DNA of 64,000 nucleotides from Bacteroidota bacterium (GCA_022710185.1 JAKLHK010000002.1:62001-126000), one strand, 5' to 3'; counted from the stretch's first letter, positions 43,423 to 52,719 are shown. The notes: generated from the sequence alone by a model not told the origin. Numbers and translations are program-made.

Positions 43423-44757
43423 TCAGTAACCAGGATTCGGAGTCATCAGTTTATTGGTAAGCAATTCGCTCAGCGGAATGGGGAAGAGCATAAAATCGGG
43501 ATCTATGCCAAGCACCGTCACCGCCCGGCCTGTTCTCACCAGGTCGGACCACCGTTGTCCTTCAAAGGCGAACTCCCATCGCCTTTCATTTTCAATGGCA
43601 AGCTTCAGGCTCTCGTGATCTGAAGCCATAGTTGCCGGCAGGCCAGCCCTGGTCCGGAGGATATCGATATCGTCCCTGATGGCACCGATATCCCCGTTGG
43701 TATAAGCCCTGGCCTCGGCCCGGATGAGGTACATCTCGGCCAGGCGGAGAACGAGGACCCGGTCGGTACCGGCCACGATATCCTTGTATTTGATCCCGTA
43801 GGGGACATTATCGGCGCTCAGGCTGAAGGTATGGGCCGACCGCAGGTCGGCGGGGTCGAAGCCCTGCATCAGTGCGTTTGAGGGGCCCACCTCGTAGCGC
43901 CCGGTAAGGCTGCGCGCGAAGAAATACTGGGCCAGGCGGTTGCTGTTCTGGGCGTCGAACACCACTTCGAAAACGGGCTCAGTGGTGTTCCCATCGAAAA
44001 GATCGCCGAATGTGGTAGCCAGGCTGTAACCGCCCTCCGATATCACCCGGGTGGCCGCGTTTATGGCCTGAACGGCGTGGTCGCTGCTGCCGAGGGCGTG
44101 GAAAGCCGAAAGCTGCACCCTGGCCAGCAAGGCCGCGGCGCTGTACCTGGAAGCCATCCCGGCGCTGCGCGTGGCCGGAAGCGAGGCCTCGGCATCGGTA
44201 AGGTCTGTAATAACGCGTTCATAGACCTCTGCCACGGTGTTCCGGGCCTGGTCCACATTGCTGAGATCGAGGGTAGGCGTTGTCTTGATGGGGATGCCGC
44301 CAAAATACTGCAGCAGGTTGAAGTGGAACAAGGCCCTCAGGAAGAGGGCATCGCCCCGGAATGCCTCCTGCTCCTCCGCGGTAATCCCCTCAATGTCTGG
44401 CAAGCGGTACAGGATATTGTTCACCCGGTTTATCCCGTCGTAACCCGCCGACCACATCCCTTCGATCACTGCATTGTCGGCGGCGATGTTGTTGCCGGCG
44501 ATCTGGGAATATTCCAGGGTGGTGCCAGTCCATTCAAGGTTGTCGGCCGCCAGGTCCTGCACCAGGATCTGGTTTCGCCCGTATATGCCTATGGATTGCA
44601 ATGTAGCGTAGGCCCCGGTGACCGCCCTTTCGAGGCCCGCCTTATCGTTGATGGCCGTACTGGAGGAGATGGAAGCCGTGGGTTCCACATCCAGCACCTC
44701 GGTGCAGGAAGCGAGGGCAATGCCTAAAAGGATCAGTGTATATCGTATGGTTTTCAT
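43423..44757 (-). CDS. SusD/RagB family outer-membrane lipoprotein
   Basis: The product has 444 residues with lipidated Cys18 in LGIALASCTEVLD. SusD features are ATGAYATLQ-like TGAYATLQSIGIYG, GYDGINRVNNILYRL, FLRALFHFNLLQYFGGIPI at about 140-158, and the C-terminal domain LRLAEMYLIRAEARAY to NERRWEFAFEGQRWSDLVR. SusD caps the SusC channel and binds the ligand at the surface. It lies 15 bp downstream of susC. The ligand is inferred to be a cyanophycin fragment from the neighbouring cyanophycinase. Confidence 0.95.
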   Translation of the reverse strand: MKTIRYTLILLGIALASCTEVLDVEPTASISSSTAINDKAGLERAVTGAYATLQSIGIYGRNQILVQDLAADNLEWTGTTLEYSQIAGNNIAADNAVIEGMWSAGYDGINRVNNILYRLPDIEGITAEEQEAFRGDALFLRALFHFNLLQYFGGIPIKTTPTLDLSNVDQARNTVAEVYERVITDLTDAEASLPATRSAGMASRYSAAALLARVQLSAFHALGSSDHAVQAINAATRVISEGGYSLATTFGDLFDGNTTEPVFEVVFDAQNSNRLAQYFFARSLTGRYEVGPSNALMQGFDPADLRSAHTFSLSADNVPYGIKYKDIVAGTDRVLVLRLAEMYLIRAEARAYTNGDIGAIRDDIDILRTRAGLPATMASDHESLKLAIENERRWEFAFEGQRWSDLVRTGRAVTVLGIDPDFMLFPIPLSELLTNKLMTPNPGY

Positions 44758-44772
44758 TTCAGCCTCCCTTCG

Positions 44773-47685
44773 TTAAAAGTTCAGGTTCAATCCAAACATC
44801 AGTGTACGGGCCTGCGGATAGGTGAAGAAATCCGTGCCCATTACGATATTGCTCGAGCCTCCGGAATAATCCACCTCGGGATCCATCCCGGAATAAGTGG
44901 TGAAAGTGAAGAGGTTCTGCAGGGTCATAAACACCCGTGCGCTCTTCATCCCTACTTTCTTGCACCATTCCGGGCCGGGGCTGTAGCCGAGGGTAAGGTT
45001 CTTTATCCTGAGGAAGGAGCCGTCCTCAATGAAGCGGCTGGACTTGAAGGCATCCCCGGTCTTCGGGATATCGGTGATGTCGCCGGGTTGCTGCCAGCGG
45101 TCGAGCACGGTAACCAGCTGATTGTCTTCCCCTGTTCCCGATTCAAGATAGATCCGGGTGCCATTGAAAACATCGTTGCCATATACCAGTTGCAGGAAGA
45201 GACTGAGGTCGAAGTTCTTGTAAGTGAAGGTATTGGTCATCCCTGCGGTGAAATCGGGATTGGGGTCGCCGGTCTTCTGGCGGTCGGCGGAAGTGATGGC
45301 ACCGTCGCCGTCCAGGTCTTCATAAACCAGGTTTCCTGTGGATGGATCCACGCCCAGGCAATGGTAACCGAAGAAGATTCCGATGGGCTCCCCCACTTCC
45401 ACTCTATTGCCCCCCCGGCCCAGGTCGTCGATGGGTTGGTCGTCGTACAGACTGAGTACCTTGTTGCGGTTGGCGGCGAAGTTGAGGGTGGTGGTCCACT
45501 GCAGCGCTTCATCCATATTCAGGGAGGTAAGCACCAGTTCAAGGCCCTTGTTTTCCAGCTCGCCTATGTTGGCCGAGACACTGGTGAATCCCGAGGAAGG
45601 AGGGATGGGCCGTTGCAGCAGCAGGTCTTTGGTACGGTTGTAATAGAGGTCGAGTACCAGGCTCAGGCGGTCGTCCCACAGGCCCAGGTCGAGCCCGAAT
45701 CCTGTTTGCAGGGTGCTTTCCCACTTGAGGTCGGGATTGGGAAGCTGGATGGGGGCAACGCCGGCATTCCCGGCATAGTTGAACCCTCCGCCGTAAAGGC
45801 CCAGGGAAGAAAAGTCACCGATGCCGTCGTTGCCGGTGAGTCCGACGCTGGTGCGGAGTTTAAGATCGCTCACCGCGGTCGTCTTTTTCATAAATTCCTC
45901 CTCCGAGGCCCTCCAGGCAAAGGATGCCGCAGGGAAATAGCCGTAGTGGTTGTTGGCGCCGAATTTGGAGGAACCGTCGGCCCGGGCGGTGAGGGTGAAG
46001 ATGTAGCGGTATTTATAATGGTATTTGAACTGTCCGAAATAGCTGTTCATCACCCGGTCGAGCGCATAGGCCGAAGCCGCGCGTACGGTTCCCGCGGAGG
46101 TGATGTACTGGAGGTTTTCGTTGGGAAAATCGATGGCCTCGATGTAGGTGCTCCTGCTGGTGTACTTCTCAATGCTGTAACCCAGCAAGGCGTCAAAATA
46201 ATGGGTTTCGTTGAGGTCGCGCAGGTATTGCAGCACCTGGCTCGACATGATATTACTCACATAGCTGGTCCCTTCAATTCCCAGGCCTTTATAGCGGGCA
46301 CCCTGACGGGTAGTGGCAGGGTCGTAGCTGTGCTCACGCAGATTATACAAATCGGCTCCCCATTTGCTGGTGAAAGTGAACCTGTCGAGGAAGCGGTATT
46401 CCAGGTAGAGGTTGCTGTGGTTTCGATTGGTAAAGGCCTGGTTGACAGCTTCATTGGCAATAGCAATTGGATTGGCATAGGGGCCTGATTCATCATAGTT
46501 TCCATTGGTATCATACACCGGATAGATCGCCGGCAGGGAGAGGGCATTGGGCAGGGGTCCATTCAGGGTCTGGTCGCCTTCCACGCGATCATTTTTTGAA
46601 TAGGACAAAGACACCCCACCCCCTACAGTCAGGTTGGGCCTGAGTTTGTAGTCGGTATTTATCCTGCCACTGTAGCGTGAGTAATCGGTACCTATCACCA
46701 CCCCGGCCTGGTCGTAGTAGCTTCCCGACAAGAAGAGCCGGTACTTGTCGCTTCCGCTGCTTACGCTGATCTCCTGGCTGCTGGTAGCGGCGGTCCTGAG
46801 GATTTCGTCCATCCAGTCGGTGTCGATACCCTGGACATTTGTTCCCTTGTATTCGTTCCACTGTGCGGCGTTCATCAGTTCAGGCAGACGTTCGGCCGGC
46901 AAGGTTTGCCAGCCGTAGCTGGTGCTCAGGCTGACCTGGGTGGCTCCTCTGCTTCCCTTTTTCGTGGTGATGAGGATGACTCCGTTGGAAGCCCTCGCCC
47001 CGTATATGGCGGTTGCGGAGGCGTCCTTGAGGATGGTCACCGATTCGATGTCGTTGGGGTTGATATCCGAAAGGGAATTGATCTCCTGACCGCTGAAGCT
47101 GACCTGGCTGTATTCCCCGCTGATCACGGGTATGCCGTCGATAACCATCAGCGGGCGGTTGCTGGCGTTGATGGAACTGCCGCCCCTGAGCTTGATGGAC
47201 GACTGACTGCCCGGGGTACCGGAGCTTTGGGTGATGGTGAGTCCGGCCGCTTGTCCCTGCAGCACCCCGTCGATGGTTCGCAGCGGCACATTCTTTATCT
47301 CCTTCTCACCAACCAGATCGTACGAATTGGAGATCAGCTTCTTACTGCTTGTACTGTAGCCCACCACCACAATTTCGCCCAGACTGATGTCCTGCGTCTC
47401 CATAAGCACATCGATCCGGGTTCTGCCGCCAACGGCAATTTCCTGGGTACGCATTCCGAGGTAGGAGAACACCAGGACACTCTGGGCCGGGGCTTGCAGC
47501 TTATAATTCCCGTAGATGTCGGTAGTGGTACCCCGGGAGGTCCCCTTGATGAGGATAGAGACGCCCGGGATGGGCTGGCGGTCGTCGGCCGAGCGCACGT
47601 TCCCGCTCAGGTCGATCTCCTGGGCCCGCGCCGGCCACACCAGGCACATCAAAATGGTGAGGATGAAAGGGTATACCTGTTTCAT
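44773..47685 (-). CDS. SusC/RagA family TonB-dependent transporter
   Basis: The product has 970 residues with a signal peptide (ending VWPARAQ). A CarboxypepD_reg-like domain (about 25-100) has GNVRSADDRQPIPGVSILIK. The TonB-box/plug region follows with GEIVVVGYSTSSKK and IKLRGGSSINASNRPLMVID, the SusC signature, then a 22-strand barrel ending TLMFGLNLNF. It imports oligomers through the outer membrane with TonB energy. It starts 13 bp after the cyanophycinase stop and precedes susD by 15 bp. The absence of a sugar-active enzyme nearby argues against a glycan substrate. Confidence 0.96.
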   Translation of the reverse strand: MKQVYPFILTILMCLVWPARAQEIDLSGNVRSADDRQPIPGVSILIKGTSRGTTTDIYGNYKLQAPAQSVLVFSYLGMRTQEIAVGGRTRIDVLMETQDISLGEIVVVGYSTSSKKLISNSYDLVGEKEIKNVPLRTIDGVLQGQAAGLTITQSSGTPGSQSSIKLRGGSSINASNRPLMVIDGIPVISGEYSQVSFSGQEINSLSDINPNDIESVTILKDASATAIYGARASNGVILITTKKGSRGATQVSLSTSYGWQTLPAERLPELMNAAQWNEYKGTNVQGIDTDWMDEILRTAATSSQEISVSSGSDKYRLFLSGSYYDQAGVVIGTDYSRYSGRINTDYKLRPNLTVGGGVSLSYSKNDRVEGDQTLNGPLPNALSLPAIYPVYDTNGNYDESGPYANPIAIANEAVNQAFTNRNHSNLYLEYRFLDRFTFTSKWGADLYNLREHSYDPATTRQGARYKGLGIEGTSYVSNIMSSQVLQYLRDLNETHYFDALLGYSIEKYTSRSTYIEAIDFPNENLQYITSAGTVRAASAYALDRVMNSYFGQFKYHYKYRYIFTLTARADGSSKFGANNHYGYFPAASFAWRASEEEFMKKTTAVSDLKLRTSVGLTGNDGIGDFSSLGLYGGGFNYAGNAGVAPIQLPNPDLKWESTLQTGFGLDLGLWDDRLSLVLDLYYNRTKDLLLQRPIPPSSGFTSVSANIGELENKGLELVLTSLNMDEALQWTTTLNFAANRNKVLSLYDDQPIDDLGRGGNRVEVGEPIGIFFGYHCLGVDPSTGNLVYEDLDGDGAITSADRQKTGDPNPDFTAGMTNTFTYKNFDLSLFLQLVYGNDVFNGTRIYLESGTGEDNQLVTVLDRWQQPGDITDIPKTGDAFKSSRFIEDGSFLRIKNLTLGYSPGPEWCKKVGMKSARVFMTLQNLFTFTTYSGMDPEVDYSGGSSNIVMGTDFFTYPQARTLMFGLNLNF

Positions 47686-47698
47686 AGGTTGTGGATGA

Positions 47699-48970
47699 TT
47701 AAGGGTTCGTAACAGGCTGATAATTCACTCGCGCAGGAAGGATATCCATCAGTGCGCCGGTCACGCAATATCCGTGTTTCACATTTCTTGCCCTACCATA
47801 CCAGGCCTTGCTTTCCCCGGTCCGGTATAACCTGAGGATAAAGCCGGAGCCGTTGTCAACAGGGGTAAACTGACCGATGCTTTCCCTTCCCCGGGTATCC
47901 ATCAGTCCCTCGCAGAGCAGCTCGGGGAAAGTCAGGGGGGCATCGCTCAGCGCCCCACCGGTAGGTGCTCCTTGGTTTTCATGTACTTCGCGACCATCGA
48001 GGCTTTTTTTGTAGCCCGCCGGCTTCACGCTAAGCGAGTTCAGGTCGAGGGTATCGCCCTGGGTGAGGTAGTCCACCCGGATATTCTCAATACTGAGGTA
48101 GCCAGGAACCTTCACTCTATGTGCCAGGGCCGCATGAAGCACCGTTACCGCCCCTGCACCAATGACTTCTATTATTCTATCTTTGGAATGATAGACCAGG
48201 GCGGTGTTTTCATCTATTCCAAAGCCACGCTCCCATTCTGTTCCGGGATCCGTGAGGGCCACCGCGAGTCTGCCGATCCGCGATCGCTCGTGGAAATGCT
48301 GGTCCACCAATCCTTCAGGGAAAAACCCGAGGCCGGGTCCGATCAGCACTCCCGGCCTTCCGGCGGTATCCTCATCTCCCTGATAGCGGATTACCCCGGC
48401 GGTCAGGGCTTCCAGGCTGGTCCCCCCTGCGATCATCGGATCGCTCATCACTGCCGCACCGGCGCTGGTGCCCCCCACCACGCCGCCATTCCTGTATACA
48501 TCCCAAACCGCTTGTAGAACCAGGGATGGCTTCCCTCCTGTTGCCGTGAGGACCTTCAGTATCCTTGACTGGTCACCTCCGGTGAACCATATCCCGGAGC
48601 AGGAACCAACAATTGTCGCGAGCTCAGGGTCCCAGGCGTTGGGTTTCCAGGTTGACTCATCGGTATCATGAGTGCTGTCGTCGTCCATCATAGCGAGGGG
48701 CAGCAACAGGATATTCTCCGGGTCTACGCCATACCGTGCGAGCGCTGACTGCATAGAGCGTCCTGACTGTACCGGAACGCCGCTGGCTGCAGGGATGATG
48801 GCGATCTTCCCGTTCCCGGAGGCTCCGAACAGCTGGATAAAGGTACGGTACACCGGGTGGTTCGTGGGATCCAGCCCCCCGCCCACGATCACCAGGCTTC
48901 CCTGGGACCGGAGCGGAGACCCGAGGACCATCAGCATTCCGGCCATACCCATGGATAACCATCGGATCAT
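47699..48970 (-). CDS. Exported cyanophycinase (peptidase S51)
   Basis: Cyanophycinase cuts multi-L-arginyl-poly-L-aspartate into beta-Asp-Arg dipeptides. The product has 423 residues with an N-terminal signal (MIRWLSMGMAGMLMVLGSPL). The S51 core follows: GSLVIVGGGLDPTN at about 24-37, IIPAASG at about 58, GIWFTGGDQSRIL at about 126-138, and the nucleophile Ser169 in VVGGTSAGAAVMSD. RYQGDEDTAGRPGVLIGPGL and LVDQHFHERSRIGRL are also family segments. The C-terminal 130 residues are an extra domain compared with the 270-residue intracellular enzymes, as in exported forms. It is the first gene of the operon, divergent from iadA. Confidence 0.9.
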   Translation of the reverse strand: MIRWLSMGMAGMLMVLGSPLRSQGSLVIVGGGLDPTNHPVYRTFIQLFGASGNGKIAIIPAASGVPVQSGRSMQSALARYGVDPENILLLPLAMMDDDSTHDTDESTWKPNAWDPELATIVGSCSGIWFTGGDQSRILKVLTATGGKPSLVLQAVWDVYRNGGVVGGTSAGAAVMSDPMIAGGTSLEALTAGVIRYQGDEDTAGRPGVLIGPGLGFFPEGLVDQHFHERSRIGRLAVALTDPGTEWERGFGIDENTALVYHSKDRIIEVIGAGAVTVLHAALAHRVKVPGYLSIENIRVDYLTQGDTLDLNSLSVKPAGYKKSLDGREVHENQGAPTGGALSDAPLTFPELLCEGLMDTRGRESIGQFTPVDNGSGFILRLYRTGESKAWYGRARNVKHGYCVTGALMDILPARVNYQPVTNP

Positions 48971-49086
48971 TGGTTGCGGGGATTAATGCACATTGTTCAG
49001 GAATCAGGACTAAGGTAGGCAATGCGGTGAAATTATCCATGCGCGTCCCGTGCATAAAATGGTTATTTTGCAGCAAAGAACTCAGG
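48971..49086. promoter_or_regulatory. Divergent promoter region of the cyanophycin locus
   Basis: This 116-bp gap lies between the divergent cyanophycinase and iadA genes. TTATTTTG near 49063 is close to the -7 consensus for iadA, and TACCTTAG on the minus strand near 49013 is a weak candidate for the operon. Shared control is likely, but no clear operator is seen. Confidence 0.4.
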
Positions 49087-50232
49087 ATGATTACATTGTT
49101 CCAAGGGGCCAGGGTGTATGCCCCTGACAGCATGGGCCATGCCGATGTGCTCGTGGGAGGGTCGCAGATCCTGGCCGTAGGGCCTTCCCTGGTGCAGTTC
49201 AGCGAACCGGGTGTTGATGTGATCGACGCCAGGGGCAAGGTCCTGGTTCCCGGACTCATAGATAGCCATGTCCACATCACCGGAGGGGGTGGAGAAGGGG
49301 GGCCGGGTAGCCGTATGCCCGAGCTGGAGTTGTCGCAGATGCTTGAAGGAGGGGTGACGACGGTAGTGGGTTGCCTGGGAACCGATGGCATCACCCGCAG
49401 TGTGGACAGCGTGCTGATGAAGGTAAAGAATCTTAGGGCGCAGGGAGTGTCGGCCTGGATGTATACAGGGGCCTACCAGGTTCCACCACCCTCCATCACC
49501 GGCGATTTCACGCGGGACATCGCGTTGATCGAAGAGGTGATCGGCCTGGGGGAGATCGCCATCAGCGACCACCGCAGCTCTGTGCCGTCTATTGCCGAGC
49601 TGGCGAGGCTGGCGGCACATGCCAGGGTGGCGGGCATGCTGGGGGGCAAGGCCGGGATAGTGAACCTGCACCTGGGTGATGCCCCGGACCCATTCCGACC
49701 TATACACGATGTGGTGGCGGCAAGCCAGCTGAGCTATCTCCAGTTCCTGCCCACGCACGTGAACCGCAACCCATACATTTTTGAGGATGCCAAATCATAC
49801 GGGATAAGGGGTTATGTGGACATCACCACCAGCTCCTGGCCCTACTTCCCCGATGAGGAGATAAAGCCCTCCCGGGCCCTGAAGCTCTTGCTGGAAGCCG
49901 GGGTTCCCATCGACCACATCACCTTCACTTCCGATGCCTGTGGTTCATTGCCTGCTTTCGATCCGGTGAGTGGAAAACTGCTCAGGATAGAGATGGGCCT
50001 GCCCTCCTCGGTGCTCCGTGAAATCCGCGAGGCTATCCTGGAAGAAGGCATCGCTCCTGAAGTGGCTTTCCGGACAGCGACCTCAAGTCCCGCACAGATC
50101 CTTCGTCTGGAAAAAAAGGGCAGGATCGAAGTAGGTGCCGATGCTGACCTGCTGTTGATGAACGAAGATTTCCACATAGAAAAGGTGATGGCGCTGGGCA
50201 GGTTCCTCAGCGGTTATCCACACGGAGAATAG
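49087..50232 (+). CDS. iadA: Isoaspartyl dipeptidase (beta-aspartyl peptidase)
   Basis: The enzyme splits beta-aspartyl dipeptides, the product of cyanophycinase. The 381 residues start at ATG 49087 (MITLFQGARVYAPDSMG). It is an amidohydrolase: metal ligands His61 and His63 in GLIDSHVHITGG, His195 in VNLHLGD, His224 in LPTHVNRN, and Asp283 in TFTSDACGS. The family's bridging carboxylated Lys (E. coli GVKCAISDHRS) is replaced: here GLGEIAISDHRS has Glu156 at that place. It has no signal peptide, so it is cytoplasmic. It diverges from cyanophycinase and its end overlaps the M14 gene tail by 26 bp. Confidence 0.93.
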   Translation: MITLFQGARVYAPDSMGHADVLVGGSQILAVGPSLVQFSEPGVDVIDARGKVLVPGLIDSHVHITGGGGEGGPGSRMPELELSQMLEGGVTTVVGCLGTDGITRSVDSVLMKVKNLRAQGVSAWMYTGAYQVPPPSITGDFTRDIALIEEVIGLGEIAISDHRSSVPSIAELARLAAHARVAGMLGGKAGIVNLHLGDAPDPFRPIHDVVAASQLSYLQFLPTHVNRNPYIFEDAKSYGIRGYVDITTSSWPYFPDEEIKPSRALKLLLEAGVPIDHITFTSDACGSLPAFDPVSGKLLRIEMGLPSSVLREIREAILEEGIAPEVAFRTATSSPAQILRLEKKGRIEVGADADLLLMNEDFHIEKVMALGRFLSGYPHGE

Positions 50233-51727
50233 GGTAAGCGGAGCCGATCCCAAGCAGATAGGCAAATTGTCGATATGTCCTGAGTCCCAGCATGGAGCGG
50301 GGTTCCAGGGCCAGCGCCAGGCGCCTCCCCTTCCATTGGGCATAAGGGATAAACCAATAATCCCCCTCCCTGATCAGTGAAGGATCAACGATGGACTCCC
50401 GGATCACTGGATCAGGGATAGTGTCCCCTTCAAACAGGATGGTCTGGAAACTATGGACAAATGACTGTTTGATCTTGTGCCGGGCTGCAGGCCGGTATGG
50501 GAAACGCTGCAGGGCCTGCCGTTCACACCAGTTCAACAGCAGGCTGTCTGATGCAGGGATAAGGTACCCCAACGGAGGCTTCACCCCCAGGGTTGGGCGC
50601 ACCCGTGAGAGGAAGTTACTGACATTCACCAGGCTGTCCGTCCCGGAACGATAGCTCCATACCGGTAGGGCCAGGGTGCGGCCATCGGAATAATGCTCAT
50701 AATGCAAGGCCAGGGAGTCTCCCCTGCCGCCTTTCCGTATCCGGTCCCTTTCCTTATCTGCGATCCTTATGATCTTTTTCGGATGCGCTGCGATGAACTC
50801 CAGGAAGGCCAGCATTCCGGTGAACTGTCCTTCCGCCCTGCGCTCAAGATTATGGGTAAGCCGGTCCTCTCCGTTCATTCCTTCCTGAATGAGCGAGAGT
50901 GTCCCTATTATCCCCAGTGACTGACGGCCATCGTTGATGTCGAACGTACTGTACCGCATCGGATAAGCCGGAGGCGGGCCTCCCGGAAGGTATTCCATGC
51001 AGCTGTATCCTTTCTTCCTGATAAAATCAAGCATAAAGGGCACCACGACCTGGGAGGAAAATGCGCGGACATTTCCCGAAATGTTGGGATTGGTCAAGGT
51101 TCCCACGGTGACCTCGCTATTCTTTCGGAAGCCGCCCTTTTCCCAGTCGCCCCCATAGGGGTAATACTCATGCACGTCCAGGGCGGCATGAAACATCCAG
51201 GCATCGAATACAGCGTGCAGTGCTTGTGTTTCCGGCTGGTCCAACAGCAGGTGGTCACGGTTCAGGTCCGCTTCGTTCCCGTTGCGGCGGAGGTTGAGCA
51301 TGGCTCCATCAGGGTTGAGCTGAGGAATAAGGTAAAGATCGATCTGATGCAGCAGCTGTGCGTATTCGGGGCTCAGGATGCGGGAGGCCAGCAGGAGTAT
51401 GGCCTCCTTTCCGCTCTGTTCGTTTCCGTGTTGTTGGGCGAAGATGAGCACCCGAGGCTTGCGGGCTTCTTCCCCGAAAACCCCGTTGGACAACTTAAGC
51501 CCATAAATGCTGCGCCCCTGGACAGAAGTTCCGATACGCTCGGCGGTGACGTAACCGGAGGCTTCGTCGAGCTGAATTAGGAAGGATACCAGATCCCCGG
51601 TTGAGGTGACTTCCGCGAAATTTCTTGCTTGTGAAGGGGTGGGGTGCTCTTGTGCGTGGAGCACCAGGCCCGGGAGAACCAGTGCGGAGATGCAAAGTAA
51701 ACCCGGAAAACCAAAGATCCGGAACAT
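50207..51727 (-). CDS. Exported M14 family metallocarboxypeptidase
   Basis: The product has 506 residues with a signal peptide ending LVLHAQ (about 26). The zinc site is AQQHGNEQSGKEAI with His100 and Glu103, and ALDVHEYYPYGGD with His186. Substrate-binding NGNEADLNRDH holds Asn156 and Arg157. The M14 core ends near residue 330 and the C-terminal 170 residues are unassigned. M14 enzymes remove C-terminal residues, and here could trim arginine or released peptides in the periplasm; that role is inferred from the neighbours. It converges with iadA, overlapping by 26 bp. Confidence 0.87.
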   Translation of the reverse strand: MFRIFGFPGLLCISALVLPGLVLHAQEHPTPSQARNFAEVTSTGDLVSFLIQLDEASGYVTAERIGTSVQGRSIYGLKLSNGVFGEEARKPRVLIFAQQHGNEQSGKEAILLLASRILSPEYAQLLHQIDLYLIPQLNPDGAMLNLRRNGNEADLNRDHLLLDQPETQALHAVFDAWMFHAALDVHEYYPYGGDWEKGGFRKNSEVTVGTLTNPNISGNVRAFSSQVVVPFMLDFIRKKGYSCMEYLPGGPPPAYPMRYSTFDINDGRQSLGIIGTLSLIQEGMNGEDRLTHNLERRAEGQFTGMLAFLEFIAAHPKKIIRIADKERDRIRKGGRGDSLALHYEHYSDGRTLALPVWSYRSGTDSLVNVSNFLSRVRPTLGVKPPLGYLIPASDSLLLNWCERQALQRFPYRPAARHKIKQSFVHSFQTILFEGDTIPDPVIRESIVDPSLIREGDYWFIPYAQWKGRRLALALEPRSMLGLRTYRQFAYLLGIGSAYPILRVDNR

Positions 51728-51825
51728 AGGGATTATTTTGGTGCGCCTGTGCTGAGGCAGGCTTCAGGATGCCGTGGGCCTTCCAGTCAGGAGGTTCACG
51801 AACGGGGAAGGCTGAGGTTGCGGGG

Positions 51826-52572
51826 CTATTCGTCCAGGGCGTCGGCCAACTCGTCGGTGATCTCCAGGTTGTGGAACACCTGGGAAACATCGTCGTCGTC
51901 CTCGAAAACGTCGATGAGCTTCATCACCTTGCGGCCGCTGTCCACATCCAGCTTAACGGTGGTATTTGGGATGCGCTGCAGTCCGGCGCTTTCGGCTTCC
52001 ACGCCCAGCTCTTCGAGTTTCTTCTGCATGCGGCCGAAGTCTTCCATGGCGGTGGTAATGGTAAAATAACCCTCTTCCAGTACAATGTCCTCAGCGCCCC
52101 CGTCGATCGCCTCCATCTCGAACTCCTCGGGGTCGATGGAGCCCACAGGCACCGTGAAGATCCCCTTGCGTTCGAAGATGAAGCTGAGCGAGCCATTGGT
52201 TCCCAGGCTGCCGTTGTATTTGTTGAAATAGGATCGGATAGCGGAAACGGTGCGCTGGAGGTTGTCGGTGGTGCACTCCACGAATACGGCTACACCGTTG
52301 GGGGCATAGCCTTCATAGGTCACTTCCTGGAATACCGCGGAATCCTTGTCCTTGGCCTTGTTGATGGCGCGCTGGATGTTATCCTTGGGCATATTGACCC
52401 CTTTGGCGTTGGCAATGGCCAGGCGCAGCCGGGGGTTGCCTTCCGGGTCAGGGCCACCTTCCTTGATGGCGATCGTCATTTCCTTGATGATCTTGGAGAA
52501 GATCTTGGAGCGCTTGGCATCCGCCGCACCTTTTTTGCGCTTGATGGTGGACCATTTGCTGTGACCTGACAT
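51826..52572 (-). CDS. yebC: YebC/PmpR family protein
   Basis: The 248-residue protein starts MSGHSKWSTIKRKKGAADAK, the invariant N-terminus. The other marks are GNPRLRLAIANAKGVNMPKDNI, VTYEGYAPNGVAVFVEC and a C-terminal acidic VFEDDDDVSQVFHNLE. The family includes transcription regulators and, by recent work, factors that relieve ribosome stalling at proline runs. It has no obvious operon partner here. Confidence 0.96.
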   Translation of the reverse strand: MSGHSKWSTIKRKKGAADAKRSKIFSKIIKEMTIAIKEGGPDPEGNPRLRLAIANAKGVNMPKDNIQRAINKAKDKDSAVFQEVTYEGYAPNGVAVFVECTTDNLQRTVSAIRSYFNKYNGSLGTNGSLSFIFERKGIFTVPVGSIDPEEFEMEAIDGGAEDIVLEEGYFTITTAMEDFGRMQKKLEELGVEAESAGLQRIPNTTVKLDVDSGRKVMKLIDVFEDDDDVSQVFHNLEITDELADALDE

Positions 52573-52660
52573 AGTTCGGGGTGTTGGTTTTCCGGTATTC
52601 CGGACGGCAAAAATAACCCAAATCGGCTACTTTTCATGGCGCGCGGCCTGGGCAGGGGAC

Positions 52661-52692
52661 AAAAAAACCGCCCTCGCGTGTGGCGGGGCGGT
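52661..52692 (-). terminator. Intrinsic terminator of the GIN-barrel operon
   Basis: On the minus strand ACCGCCC and GGGCGGT form the stem, followed by TTTTTT. It ends the sigma/anti-sigma/GIN operon, 28 bp after the last stop. Confidence 0.9.
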
Positions 52693-52719
52693 CCTTCGTT
52701 CACTGATCTGACGGCACGA

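Noticed and set aside
45088..46488. 466-residue plus-strand frame inside susC
   Set aside because: It is antisense to the SusC barrel with no motif or start signal of its own.
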